Of a DNA stretch of 64,000 bases, positions 10,230 through 20,552 are shown in pieces (within the stretch, counting starts at the first letter, position 1; each line of letters starts with the position of its first letter). The DNA is from Ganoderma boninense (Eukaryota > Basidiomycota > Agaricomycetes > Polyporales > Polyporaceae): NCBI GenBank assembly GCA_002900995.3, contig CM035312.1:1116001-1180000 (forward strand). The letters are read 5' to 3'. Under the pieces are notes generated by a model. It ran no database searches. It saw only the letters and a list, made by a program, of their open reading frames with translations, and was not told the DNA's origin. Both the position numbers and the translations under genes were made by a program.

Positions 10230-12123
10230 ATGCCGTCAAATGGTGCCCCAGTTCTCCGGGTCCCGCTCGAGACTAGAATCTAGTGGGTGTTTGCATCATG
10301 CATCTGCGTCGTAGCGAATCGCCGACATACCAGACCACCGTAGCTTGCGCAACAATCAGTATTGCACCCTTTCGACCGCCAGTGAGTCACATAGCGAATC
10401 CCGAATCGTTACAATTAACCGTTCATCTTCCCTCCTCATCGCCAACTCTACAGCCCTCGCTTTACACTGTTGGATATCAACCTTTGATGAGGAGGTGGCG
10501 ACGTTTTGGAAAGGTACTAGGGTAACGGGTGCAACTATCATCTTCACCTTGAACAGATATCTCGGGCTCCTGTACGCCATCCTTTGCGTGATTCGGAGCG
10601 TCGCTGGTCTGTCAGACAAGGTACGCCCTCTTCTTGAATTATCCTGTGGATAGGTACAGACGCAGCGACTGGATATTGAACTGCCTTTGCAGAGGTGCGC
10701 CGTGCTGTTTGATAGGCTGAGAATTGTCGTGATAGCCCTAAACATCGCTCGATTCCTCCTCAGTTGTGCGGCGTTGCTTCTAACCACCAACGTCTTGGGA
10801 CAAATTTTGACCTTGATAGCCGCAGGTACCAAGAGTCAGCACGGACAAATTCCGCTCTCGCTGACCCACGCGTCTGCTAGCTTTCACTGCCCTCCGCGTG
10901 TTTGCGCTCAGCAAGAAGTCGTGGTCTCTGGCTCTCATCTGCTTCGGCATTCCCCTATGCCCGATTGCCTTGTTAATACTTGTGGCACGTACTGCTTTTC
11001 TACTCGTTGTTTTTCTGTGCTGACTCTGAGCAGTTTAAGGGTATCCCTGTGAGCGCGAAGAGTATGGGCCCAGGCCTGGGATGCGCATACACCAGTGATT
11101 CGAACTGGGATGCCAAGAATTTTGTCGTTCTGTGGTCAGAAAGGTTCGTCTTCTTGTGGCAGACCTCATGCCGTCCAATTGTGACACCGAATAAATTGAA
11201 GAAGCTGACCGGATACCGTCAGATGTTGGTGACCCAAAATCAATAAAAGGGTGTGTTTGAAGTTAGGATGCTTATGAAAATTTTAGCATCACCTTCCGCC
11301 TCGGTTTTGTCGATCCTATCCAGTTTCATAGCGGACGGTCAGCTCATATACTTTACCTGGGTCGCGATATCGCCTCTTCGCGGGATGAGGGCGGCCAACC
11401 TTGCGAGGGGAAGAACTCTTCTGCACGTATTCCTTCGTAATGGTAAGTCCTTCCTTGATTGCCTCGCTTCAATCGCCATCTGACGACATTCCCCCTTCTC
11501 CTCCCCAGAAATCCTCTACTTCATGTGAGTAGTCTCCAGCCATCCCCCAACGCATATACATTCTTGCTTGCGCTCCTAACACACGCATGCGCAAGCGTTA
11601 TCATAGGAGCGAGTACGCTCGCATTCGCCATAGAAATCGTATTTGTGAATGTTTTCCATCTAGTCCAACAAGGCACGCCCTAATGTACCAATTCTCTAGC
11701 TCGTGAATCCTGCGAGGAACTACACCTACATCGTCACATTTACGGGCATGTAAGGCTTCCTCGTCTGACGAGTAGCGTCCACTGATAAGCTAACTCGACG
11801 CGTTTCGGTCCAGAATCCCCTGCCTTCTTATCTCCCAGTTCCTCCTGGAGTTGCAGGCAGCAGACGGGCGGGCCCGCGCTGGGGGGTCCCAGCTCTCGAG
11901 CGCCGACTCGCGCATGAGCGACCTCGTCTTCCAGCGAGTCGTTGGATCAATCGGTCACGGGCCGCTCACGTCGCCAGAGGATGAAGATGAAGACGAATTT
12001 CCAGACGAGGTCGGCGGTGGAGAGACTTCAAGCCTGGTCTCGGTCTGGAAGTCCGGACTCGACGGATGGAGCGAGAACGATGGCGCAGTGGAGGAGAATG
12101 GCTCGTCTATTCGGCCTATCTAG
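10230..12123 (+). CDS. DUF6533-like multi-pass membrane protein, tandem copy 2
   Basis: Paralogue of the gene at 7415. Exons that can be fixed: 10230-10282, 10344-10381, 10454-10620, 10693-10825, 10881-10981, 11034 onward, and a last exon at 11814-12123. Exon 2 is 38 nt in both copies, and the intron phases agree throughout the first five exons. The family block reads TFDEEVATFW then IIFTLNRYLGLLY. Later membrane segments include AFTALRVFALSK and SSFIADGQLIYFTW. The C-terminal tail holds LLELQAADGR and VVGSIGHG, followed by a run of Asp/Glu. The boundaries between about 11130 and 11813 are uncertain. The first exon is tiny (18 codons) and was placed by its similarity to copy 1 and by phase. 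Function unknown; the product is probably in the plasma membrane or another membrane. Confidence 0.68.
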
Positions 12124-12504
12124 TGGGACGTGAGAGAGATATTTGTTCGTGCTCGATGGCTGGCCTCACGGCCACGGCCATGTAGGATTGAAACGGAATG
12201 TCTGCGCACTCGAACATGTCAGCGAGTTGTCGAGTCCATCGGCCGAGCGCCGCTCAGTCCAGGAGCGGACGAAGACGAGGTGCGGAACGGATAGGTTGCA
12301 GACGTAGTAGCCGTTGAAGACGCCAGCTGGAACGGGTGGAGATAGTCTTGAAATTCCAAGACAGAATTTCGTTCACATCGATGGTCGAGTTGCCTCTGAG
12401 AGAGCGAGCCTAAGGGGTGGCCATGCTTTCATATAAAATAGACCATCAATCATCAGATTGTATAAATGATATGGTTAATGAGATCCTTATGTCCCTTTGA
12501 GACA
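12124..12504. other. Convergent 3' spacer, no gene seen
   Basis: Lies between the ends of two genes that read towards each other. It should hold both 3' UTRs, and I see no further feature. Confidence 0.4.
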
Positions 12505-14118
12505 TCACAGTTTCGCTGCGGGAGCATCAACGTCTTCCGCAAACGCGAGGATATCGAGTCTGAACCAGCGCTCACGGGGGAGCCAGGTCATGACGGAGCG
12601 CTTGTACGGGAAGTCGAACCACTGCCAGAAGATCCGTCAGCGAGTCACCACGACACGGGAGACAGAGAAGCATGCGTACAGTCTCGACGTTCATCCCGGC
12701 CTCGATGGAGAGACGGATGACGGCCGCGTTGACCATCTTTGGTTCACCAATGGAGCGGAGTGTGCGCGGGTCGGAGAGGAAGAGAAAATGGTGGATCGCA
12801 GACATCCATGCCTTCGCTGGTGAGGTGCATACAAGCGTTAGCATTCGGAGTGGTGGAGAGAGAGCTAGTGGTCGCTCATCGCTCACATCGGTGCAGCCCA
12901 CGGAACTTCTCCTCTCCGACGAGGATGTGCAGGCCGCGGTCGTAGTCCCACACACCGCCTGGGACGTAAGCCCCGGCATGGTTCTCCTATAAAAAAGACC
13001 ATGAGCGTCAGCCGTTTTCAATAGAACTGCAGTGGATACTCGGTCGCGCACGGGTGCGCCCGGGTGTGTCCGCAGATCAAGCAGACAGACGAGACACGCA
13101 AACTCACCTTAAGGTACACGAGCTCGGCATAACCCATATATTCCCCATCCCAGCTCATGATGACCGGTAGCACGCCCGGGTCTGCCAAGAGCCCGTCCAC
13201 GTACTTGCGGTGCTTCTCCAACGGACCGCGCTCACCCCAGCCGCGATTGACATGGTCGCTGTTGTGCCAGCGATGGAACGTCGCGAGGTGGCGCGACACC
13301 TGCACCCCGCCGGCGTCCGCGACGGGCTCCGTACCCACTGTCTCCCCGGTCCCGTCGAAGTAGACGAACTCAAGGCTCTGGCCTACGGACGGGAAGTACT
13401 TGCGATAGATGACTTCACCCGGGCGGGGCTTAGGCGGGCGAAGCGGGTGCGCGGCGATGACGAGGTCGGTGCGGGTGAACGACTGGACGTGTGGGAAGGG
13501 CGCGGCGGCAAGGAAGGCGGCGTGCCCGCGCAGCCAGCCACCGCGGGTGTGGAAAGCGGCGCTGGTGCCGGCACCCTGCCAGAAGGTCTCGCGGAGGAGG
13601 AAGAGCTCGGGTGACGTGCGCGCATGCGCAAAGGCAGCGGCATCGCCGGGGGTTGTGTGCTGCTTGCGGGCGAGGCCGGAGAGGAGGAGGTAGGTCGTGA
13701 GATCAGGAGCGTTTTGGAGGGAGGAGGCGAAGACGATGGGAATGGTTTCTTGCGTGTGGTAGACGGTGTGGAATATGTTCAAGATGCCCCAGAGATCTGC
13801 AGACGAGACGGTGGTGCAGGCTCCATCCTGGACGTCAGAAGGGGGCAAGACTTGGATGATGGGGAACTTGGGGATGTGGGCGGCCGAGTTGTGGTGTGGA
13901 GTATCGACGGCGGAAATCACGAGAGCAGCGGTGCGAGGAAGCGTGCGGTATGCGGCCACGATCGCGCCGTCGATGGCAACCTTGGTCGGCTGCGACGCAT
14001 CTCGGGGAGCGTCAATGTCGGCCTTTGAGCCATCGGGGAGGACCACAACGCGTCTCCAGGCCGCATGTAACTTGGGCTGCTGGACGGCCAGTGGCGGTCG
14101 AGGGTTTGGAGGCGACAT
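12505..14118 (-). CDS. N5-hydroxyornithine acyltransferase for hydroxamate siderophores (SidF/SidL-like), with PTS1
   Basis: Predicted to acylate N5-hydroxy-L-ornithine, giving the hydroxamate unit of fungal siderophores. Exons on the minus strand: 14118-13108, 12986-12887, 12816-12680, 12621-12505 (454 residues). The C-terminal half is the IucB/MbtK-type GNAT domain. Visible landmarks are FHRWHNSDHVNRGWGERG (from about residue 281), VIMSWDGEYMGYAELVY, then ENHAGAYVPGGVWDYDRG and LHILVGEEKFRG across the first splice junction, and finally FDFPYKRS. The protein ends in Ala-Lys-Leu, a good PTS1; the Aspergillus siderophore acyltransferase SidF is known to be peroxisomal. An in-frame ATG at 14202 would add 28 residues but would put the GATA site inside the gene, so 14118 is preferred. 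No NRPS or ornithine hydroxylase is in the window. The acyl donor (acetyl or anhydromevalonyl) cannot be read from sequence alone. Confidence 0.85.
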
Positions 14119-14479
14119 CGTGCTGGGGCTGCTGGTGTCGGACGACCAGCGACCGTAAAATAATCTGATAAGATTTCCTCCCGCCGGATCGTGAGAGACC
14201 ATGATCTAAGAAGTATGAGACGCCCATGTCGGGAGATGCCGAGACGGAGAAGATCGAAGATCTGGTCGGCGATCGAGTGAATTCACCGCATCGCAAGCAG
14301 AAGCGCCGTGGCCGTCAAGGCGCGCGGGCGATGATGTCCCTCCCCAACGCTTACCACGATGGCTCTCACCCTACATAATCTCGCCTTCTGCTCCCCATCT
14401 CCTCTAGCCTTCTGCAACATCTCCCTGCCCACCACGTAGTCCCTCCTCTTTTTCCTGACGGGCCACCAGCGCCCTCGGT
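14119..14479. promoter_or_regulatory. Divergent promoter between siderophore acyltransferase and membrane-protein gene
   Basis: 361 bp separate two start codons that point away from each other, so both genes probably share this region. Apart from the ATCTGATAA site it has a C/T-rich segment at about 14370-14460 leading into the rightward gene. The rightward gene could share the iron response; nothing in its protein shows it. Confidence 0.5.
14163..14171 (+). promoter_or_regulatory. Iron-responsive GATA-factor site ATCTGATAA
   Basis: A perfect match to the ATCWGATAA consensus bound by fungal iron regulators of the Urbs1/SreA/Fep1 group, 45 bp upstream of the siderophore acyltransferase start. 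Those repressors shut off siderophore genes in iron-replete cells. That the site works here is inferred from position and consensus. Confidence 0.6.
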
Positions 14480-15962
14480 ATGTTGCTGGAAGACCTCAAT
14501 GCTCACGGTGCCCCCGCCATCATCATCAGCAACGCGGTTGAAATCGTCTTCTTCGGTATGTCGCGGCCTTACTTCCCAAAATCATCATCCACCTCCTGCC
14601 ATGCCACCATTCCACCTCAAATCACTGAATAACGCTCTTTTTGCAGGCATATACTCGATCTTCTTCATGTTCGCCATCGTTATCCTCGTCGTTTTCAAGA
14701 AACCTCTGCCGGTTGACTGGTTCATGGTGATCATGACATGCGTCGTCTACGTCTCATGCATGGCTGTGAGTCTTAGCGTTCACTCTTGCCTAGAATGTTC
14801 ACAGCTCACGTTATTCCAATAGCATACAAGCATTCTCACGACCGACCGACATACTACGTTCACGGTCAGTGTTTCAGCATACCGTAAATTATGATTACAC
14901 GTTCCTGACACATTATTCCAATCTCTCCGCTGTCTTTCTTTCGCATCATGATTCCAGTCTGGCTTCCCAATCCCCAGTGGAGAGGAGATGAGCGGATTGC
15001 TCAGAGTAACCGACATGGGTTTCAAGTTCTGCGGATTTCTCTCGCAACTGGTCATGGTGCGTCGTTCTTTCTTCTGATAGCGCGCGGCTGCGTTGTTATG
15101 TGGTTGCGGTTTGAACTTTTTCATGCCATGACAGATTCATCGCTGCTGGGCCGTCTGGGAACACCGGCTCGTTGTGGTTCTCGTACCGTTAGCCATGTCC
15201 TTAGCAGGCATTTGTACGTCACCTCGTCCCCTTGTGGTCTCGACATCTGATATACCGACATGGAATACCTGTGTCGTGATTGGGCAGCTTGCGGATTCTT
15301 TGGGGCACTGCGCATCCCTTCAACAGACTTTAAGTCCCCTTGGGTCGCGCCACGGATGCAGCTCTTCGACATGCTCTCCGCATCCATCTCTCTAGCTGTA
15401 TTTGTCCTCGCCACGTCGCTCATCGCCTGCCGTCTCCGCTCTGTCCTAGCGCCATTGCGAAACGTCAAGTCGATGGAAACGATCTTCTGGACACTGGTCG
15501 GGGCGAGCATCGAGGCAGGCACTCTCCTCGTGCTTGCTCAGGCAGCCGAGGTCGTCCTGCTCCTTCTCAATAGTCCCATGATCATCATCGTGGAGGGGAT
15601 TGCGACGCAGATTTACGTACGTGTGTTTCCCATGGATCCCGAGCCCAGACGTCAGCGTCCATCCTTTCCGTGGGATAGGGCGGTGCCTCTCCTCGTGCTG
15701 CGGCACATCTTTCGTTTTACGTTCCTGAATGTCACTGAGATCCGGTTTGATGCTGCAGGGGATCGCGCCGACGATGATGATAATTCGGATCGGGCTCAGC
15801 ATGGTTCCCCGAGGACGCCGGTGGGACTCGGACTCTCCCATGTTTAGCTCGCTCATGCTCTCGACGATCTATGGCTGCGAAGACCCCTCGACCAACGCCT
15901 CGAGCGAACTAGAGGCACAGCAACACCCGGACCTGCGGCAGCGGCTGCATCCGGCGTCATGA
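14480..15962 (+). CDS. Multi-pass membrane protein of unknown function, seven-helix-like
   Basis: Seven exons: 14480-14555, 14647-14765, 14823-14864, 14958-15056, 15135-15213, 15288-15616, 15759-15962 (315 residues). The order is a short N terminus (MLLEDLN), a helix ending FFGIYSIFFMF, further helices, a loop, and a helix beginning near IHRCWAVWEHRLVVVLVPLA. Two more helices follow (ASISLAVFVLATSLIACRL; VLAQAAEVVLLLLN), then a ~70-residue hydrophilic tail. The layout and the Arg-Cys-Trp-x-Val-Trp motif are typical of a very large uncharacterised Agaricomycete membrane family, related in architecture to the DUF6533 group. It diverges from the siderophore gene. No catalytic motif is visible, and the function is unknown. 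Confidence 0.7.
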
Positions 15963-17468
15963 TGCACGCGGTCGGACGACTTCCTTCCAACGAACGCCAT
16001 ATGCTGCGGGGAATAAGCATCTTCTTCTGTCCTCGAATCCATCTGGCCTGGAGAAGCTATTCGTCCCTTCACTTGGGTGGCATTCCAAGCCATGGTACAC
16101 CGTCCTCCGCACATGCCTTGGCTCCATGCGTCGTCAATTCCGGTCCTGAAACCCCCGATTAGCGACCATCTCCTTAACCTCGGCTGGGATCACGCCTAAT
16201 TTCCGTGTTATTCGGAAAGCATCCGAGCGTGGGGGGATTGGGTTACGCGAGCGCATACGCCCGCTCACATGTCAGCGACGCGGATGGTGGACTCACCTTA
16301 TTCCCCCCCATCGAATCTTGCAGCTGACATTCGACGTCGGCTGAGTATATCTTCTCGAGAAACGTTACGTGTTTGACGTCTTGTGGTGCCGGCGGTCGTA
16401 TGTACATGCCCAATGGTGCGCCAAGGATATAATACAGTTCTTGAATCCGGACGCAAATAAAACCGTAAGTACTTCCTAACTAGTTTGGATATTCCGACTC
16501 TCACGTCGTTTTCCAGAGACTATATATCACTCCGTAACATATGAAATCAAACATTGAGCAACATCTCGACAGGGAGACATAGCCGTCCCATCCTCCAAGC
16601 AAAGTTCGGCCGATACCCTCCGCCTTCGCCCGAGTCCTTCTGACCCTCCAGCAAGAATGCGAACCTACTGCTAATTCTTACCCTGCAGGTCTCCCTCTGC
16701 TGATAACCGCATCCTCGACTACGGTGCCCCGCCCATATCTCCCGCCTGCCGATGAGGATTGAGGGGGGTTTGGCGGCAGCAGACCTGCACTATATCTAGC
16801 GTGATTCAGTGGTGTGGGATAGTAGGCGATGAGGGCGCGTTTGTCTTCGCTGCGGCAGCGCGGCGGATCCTGATAGACAATGATCTCGGCCGAAGCGTTC
16901 GTCGCTCAAGGAGGAGCGCTTTCCAGAGACGGGTGAGACGACGTCGTGAGACTGGTGCAAGTACGTCCACTGTGTCGAGAGGGAGGACTCCCGTGTGCCA
17001 CGCCAACTCCTTCCCCTTACCCTACGATCCGTTACTCGGCGCGTGAACCTGTTGATTATCTGATAACAATTTAATTGCCTTCCCCAGAAATAAACACCCG
17101 CCTCGGCTCGGTTCACGGTTCCAGTGTCTCGAACAGAAACAAGTGTATAGTTCAGACTCGCTCCTCGTACACGCACAAGAACGTTGAGGCACTCGCGGTG
17201 GGCACCATTACCACTCTGTCTATGCAACGCTGCTAAAGCATACTGGTTTAGAATCACGCGTGCGACGGTACCACGCGTGCCATTCCAGGAATACGATCGC
17301 GTTACGATACCCGTCCTACTGGCTTCCAGAGAAGGTGCCTCCGCTGACCGGCATAAGTGGAGTACTAGGCACCTCGTCTTCCATTCTAGCAGCCTTGTTT
17401 TCCATTCCTGTGCGAGCGTATGTGACGTTTACTGACGTACTTGGAAAATTATCAGGTTGTGCGCTGAC
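15963..17468. other. 1.5-kb gene-poor stretch with GATA palindrome and paired ACGCGT motifs
   Basis: I see no protein family here on either strand. Two items stand out: an inverted GATA element TTATCTGATAA at about 17056-17066, and two ACGCGT hexamers 17 bp apart at about 17256 and 17273. The rest may be old, decayed sequence. Confidence 0.4.
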
Positions 17469-17858
17469 ATGCCTTCCCTTGCTGAAGTTCTTCGTGAGCA
17501 CGCTACTCGCAAGGCCGCCGCTGGTGTTCGCTTCACCGCTCAGCCCGAAGAGGCCGACAACACCATTACAGTACCCTTGAACCCTCACCAGCTTTCAAAA
17601 CTTTTGGGGGGTGCTCCACAAAACGGCATAGGAGGGTGCGGGTGCAGAGGACCGGCCGCTTCCAAGCTACAGCGACACTCGTTGCCGTTATGCAGGACGC
17701 CCATTTCCACGTCTCTGGCCCTGATCCCTTACCCCGGCATAGATCGCGGACGAGGACTTGAGAGGACCCGGCTCCACAAGGGCATAGTCACGACCAAGTG
17801 TTCGTATTCTCGGGAGAGATGCCGTACAGAGAAGGCATCTACTATCCTACTTGGCTAG
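17469..17858 (+). CDS. Hypothetical protein (weak candidate)
   Basis: An ATG-initiated frame of 129 codons. The first ~50 residues look protein-like (acidic/basic alternation, MPSLAEVLREHATRKA) and the remainder looks like non-coding translation, so the true gene may be spliced or decayed. It lies about 200 bp downstream of a pair of ACGCGT motifs. I recognise no family, and it may be spurious. Confidence 0.25.
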   Translation: MPSLAEVLREHATRKAAAGVRFTAQPEEADNTITVPLNPHQLSKLLGGAPQNGIGGCGCRGPAASKLQRHSLPLCRTPISTSLALIPYPGIDRGRGLERTRLHKGIVTTKCSYSRERCRTEKASTILLG

Positions 17859-18089
17859 AATCATTTCATACAGGCTTTGAAGGGGACCTTCGAGTGCATT
17901 ACTTGTTACCGACATCCCCGAACACAGGCTTCTTTTCGACGAAATGCGCCTCGTAACGTCGTCGGACGTCCATTCATGGAATGTAGATGGCGAGTCTTGG
18001 CCCACGAACATGAATGTTATTCGTTGAAGTCTTTCTTGCCAATATTCATGCTCTCGTCACAGGGTACGAACGAAACGCGCAGAATTGAG

Positions 18090-18096
18090 TATAAAA
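18090..18096 (+). promoter_or_regulatory. TATA box of HsbA-like gene 1
   Basis: TATAAAA preceded by GAG, 98 bp upstream of the start codon. The same GAGTATAAAAACC string occurs before gene 2, so the core promoter was duplicated with the gene. Confidence 0.75.
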
Positions 18097-18187
18097 ACCT
18101 TCTCATGCCAGCACTCATCCTCCATCTCGCATCCCACAACACCAAGCAGCCTCATCAGCCTCTACGAGCCACTACATCTTCACCACA

Positions 18188-19092
18188 ATGAAGTTCTTCA
18201 GCACCTTCCTCACCGCAACCTTTGTCACCCTCCTTGGCGTCGTCGGCACCATGGCTCAGACCTCGGACCAGGTGATCAGCGCGATCCAGTCGTTCATCAC
18301 GGTCTCCAGCAACCTCAACTCTCAGGTTACCCCTCTGAGCGTCACCACCTTCCCCACGATGGGCTTCGTACGTCTTCTTCATATCGACGCAGTATGCATG
18401 ACTTCATTATTTCTCCAGGTCATCGCCCAAGGGTTTAACAACATCACGTCGGCGGTCAACACCTTCAACGCCGAGTTCTCAGTGAGTATCAACATATTCT
18501 CCCATCCAATTTTCGTATATAAAGCTCACAAAATCACAGCCTGCCACTCCGGCTTACCCTGATGATGCCGCTATTGCGGTGGTTGACGTCTTGACCACCT
18601 TCGTACGAGTTCACCAGTAAGTTACCAGCCTTGGATCTCTCATACCTTATGTGTTCTTGCCACTGACATGTCATATCTGCAACGAAGGGACCTCCTCAAC
18701 GTCGTTATTGGAAAGCATGTTCGTATTAATCCAAACACGTGCTCTAAATCTAGCTTGTACTCATACCATTTGCCTCGTGGGACAGTCCCTCGCGGCTATG
18801 TTTGGGGCCACCGCTCCGATCGCTGCTGCTCTGCGCGCCTTGGAAGGTGTTGTCGATGTAAGTCTCCTGACATCAACTTGCCTTGCTAATGCGACCTACC
18901 TGTGACACATTGCCCTGCCAGACATTCGCCTTCGCTCTCATCAACTTGATTCCTACCCAGGCGAGCCCCGCAAACGCGCAAGTCGTGAGTGCTTCTTCTT
19001 TGCTGTATCCATATCAAAGAAGGTTATGCTAACGCACGTTAAAGGACGCGCTATCTGTGACCTTTACCAGCGCCATTAACACCTATGCCTAA
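18188..19092 (+). CDS. HsbA-like secreted protein, copy 1 (hydrophobic surface-binding/galactomannoprotein family)
   Basis: Small secreted protein of 177 residues from seven exons: 18188-18367, 18419-18481, 18540-18616, 18688-18718, 18786-18857, 18922-18984, 19045-19092. A signal peptide of about 22 residues (MKFFSTFLTATFVTLLGVVGT) is followed by a helix-rich domain with the family pattern: QTSDQVISAIQSF near the N terminus, DLLNVVIGKH in the middle, and SLAAMF...APIAAALRALEGVVD towards the end. HsbA of Aspergillus coats hydrophobic surfaces and recruits cutinase; related proteins are cell-wall galactomannoproteins. No Cys pattern of hydrophobins is present. All splice sites are canonical. 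A diverged tandem copy follows 1.5 kb downstream. Confidence 0.82.
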
Positions 19093-20460
19093 ACGTGTGG
19101 TGTGCAGATAGCCTGTCCGCGGTGGCTGGAGTCCCGCGGTTCAGTCAGATTGGTATGACTCTGCTCAATTTACGGCCATAGCATCTGTTTCTGTGACTCT
19201 TGCTCCTTCCTTTTATCTCGAGTTTTTTGTAGAGTTTTATCTCTTGTATTGCATTGCCTGGGCTTGAATAGATGTCGTCATTGCCGCTCAAGTCCTTCGG
19301 CTGTTGCCGGGCGTTGAGTATGATTCGGCGTCTAAGTGCCAAATATATTCTGAAACAGGCGCTTGTTCCGTCCCGAAATCGGACAGGCTGTCGTCGGTCT
19401 CCTTACTCCTTTACAGTCCTCTCCCTTTTCTGCAAGGACTCCATCTCGCCTGTCATGTTTCCAATTTGAAGGGTCAAAAACTCCGCTGGACCGATGTCTT
19501 TGGTGGCCTGACGATCTGGCAGGGTAGCACGTCGTAGATCGCACTCCATGCACTGTAGCTGGCATCATCTCCTGGCCCCCTTAACTTCTGGCCAGCACCT
19601 CTCTCTTGTTGGCGGCTTTGCTTCTCAGTCAGTTCAATCATGGTACCTCGCCACGTCTGCTATCTGGAAGCGCTACATCTTCCCTCAACCTTATCTGACG
19701 CGGGGCCAAAGCTCCGCATCAACTTTGTGACTGTCAAGTACGTACGTCTTCGATGCGCACAAATTAATGGGTCGGGCATGGCTACTGAGCCCATCGTTCA
19801 TTCCGGAAGATCAAGGAGAGGTCTTATGGAGTGTGTATTGACCGCCAGATGCGATGTTATTGCTGGTGCGTATGTTTTGTCTTCCTCGTATTCGTGCCAA
19901 TCCTAAGAGGCGATGACGTTTGCATGTTCGCAGACTATCATGTAATGTAGCCGATATCTGGTAAGAGATAGTGTTGCCGATCTCGCTTCCAAGCCACTGT
20001 AGCATGTGCTACCGTCATGCTGGTGCTCGACGCCAATGTCCCTCTGCAGGGACTCGAACTTGGCACCTATAGTTATGCTGCACGGATATGGAATCCACGG
20101 AGGTAAGAATACATTGCTCGTGGTGTTTTCGATGTGCAACGATGGCAGAATACCGCAGATGCATAAATGGAGGCATGGTAGTGTTTTCGAGAGAGCTGAC
20201 ATACAGAGATATGCGCCTGCCATTCGATAATTTCGATGGACTTATGAGAGCTTCAAGCCGGCCATGGAGCGCATGCGTTGCCGACCTGCCCGAACACCGG
20301 CTTCCTTTCGATGATATGAGCCTCGATATCTCAACATTGTCGCACATCATTTCATGGAACGTGGATGGCGAGTCTTGGTCCCAGACACGTTTTCTTGGCG
20401 TCCTTCGCATGACTGATAGTCTGTTTTCGTCAGAGTCCGTGCAAACTCAGTAGATTGGAG
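19093..20460. other. Spacer between tandem HsbA-like genes, with duplicated upstream blocks
   Basis: It holds the 3' end of copy 1 and the upstream region of copy 2. A block at about 20280-20380 repeats sequence found upstream of copy 1 at about 17910-18002. The clearest part, ATGGCGAGTCTTGG, is identical at both places. No other gene was recognised. Confidence 0.55.
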
Positions 20461-20467
20461 TATAAAA
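20461..20467 (+). promoter_or_regulatory. TATA box of HsbA-like gene 2
   Basis: TATAAAA 92 bp upstream of the start codon, within the same 13-base context as in copy 1. Confidence 0.75.
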
Positions 20468-20552
20468 ACCATTGCATACCGATACTCATCCTCCATCCCG
20501 CACCCTACACATCCTAACACCGGCATCCACAAGCTGCACAACCTCCGACACA

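Noticed and set aside
4155..14118. Functional cluster linking the peroxisomal ABC transporter and the peroxisomal siderophore enzyme
   Set aside because: They are separated by unrelated membrane-protein genes; ABCD transporters carry acyl-CoAs for beta-oxidation, so proximity alone is not evidence.
14118..14202. Upstream ATG of the siderophore acyltransferase at 14202
   Set aside because: It would place the GATA-factor site inside the coding region and adds residues that do not look conserved.
20020..20090. tRNA-like CTGCAGGGACTCGAAC string between the HsbA genes
   Set aside because: Only a T-loop-like fragment; no acceptor or anticodon stem can be folded around it.
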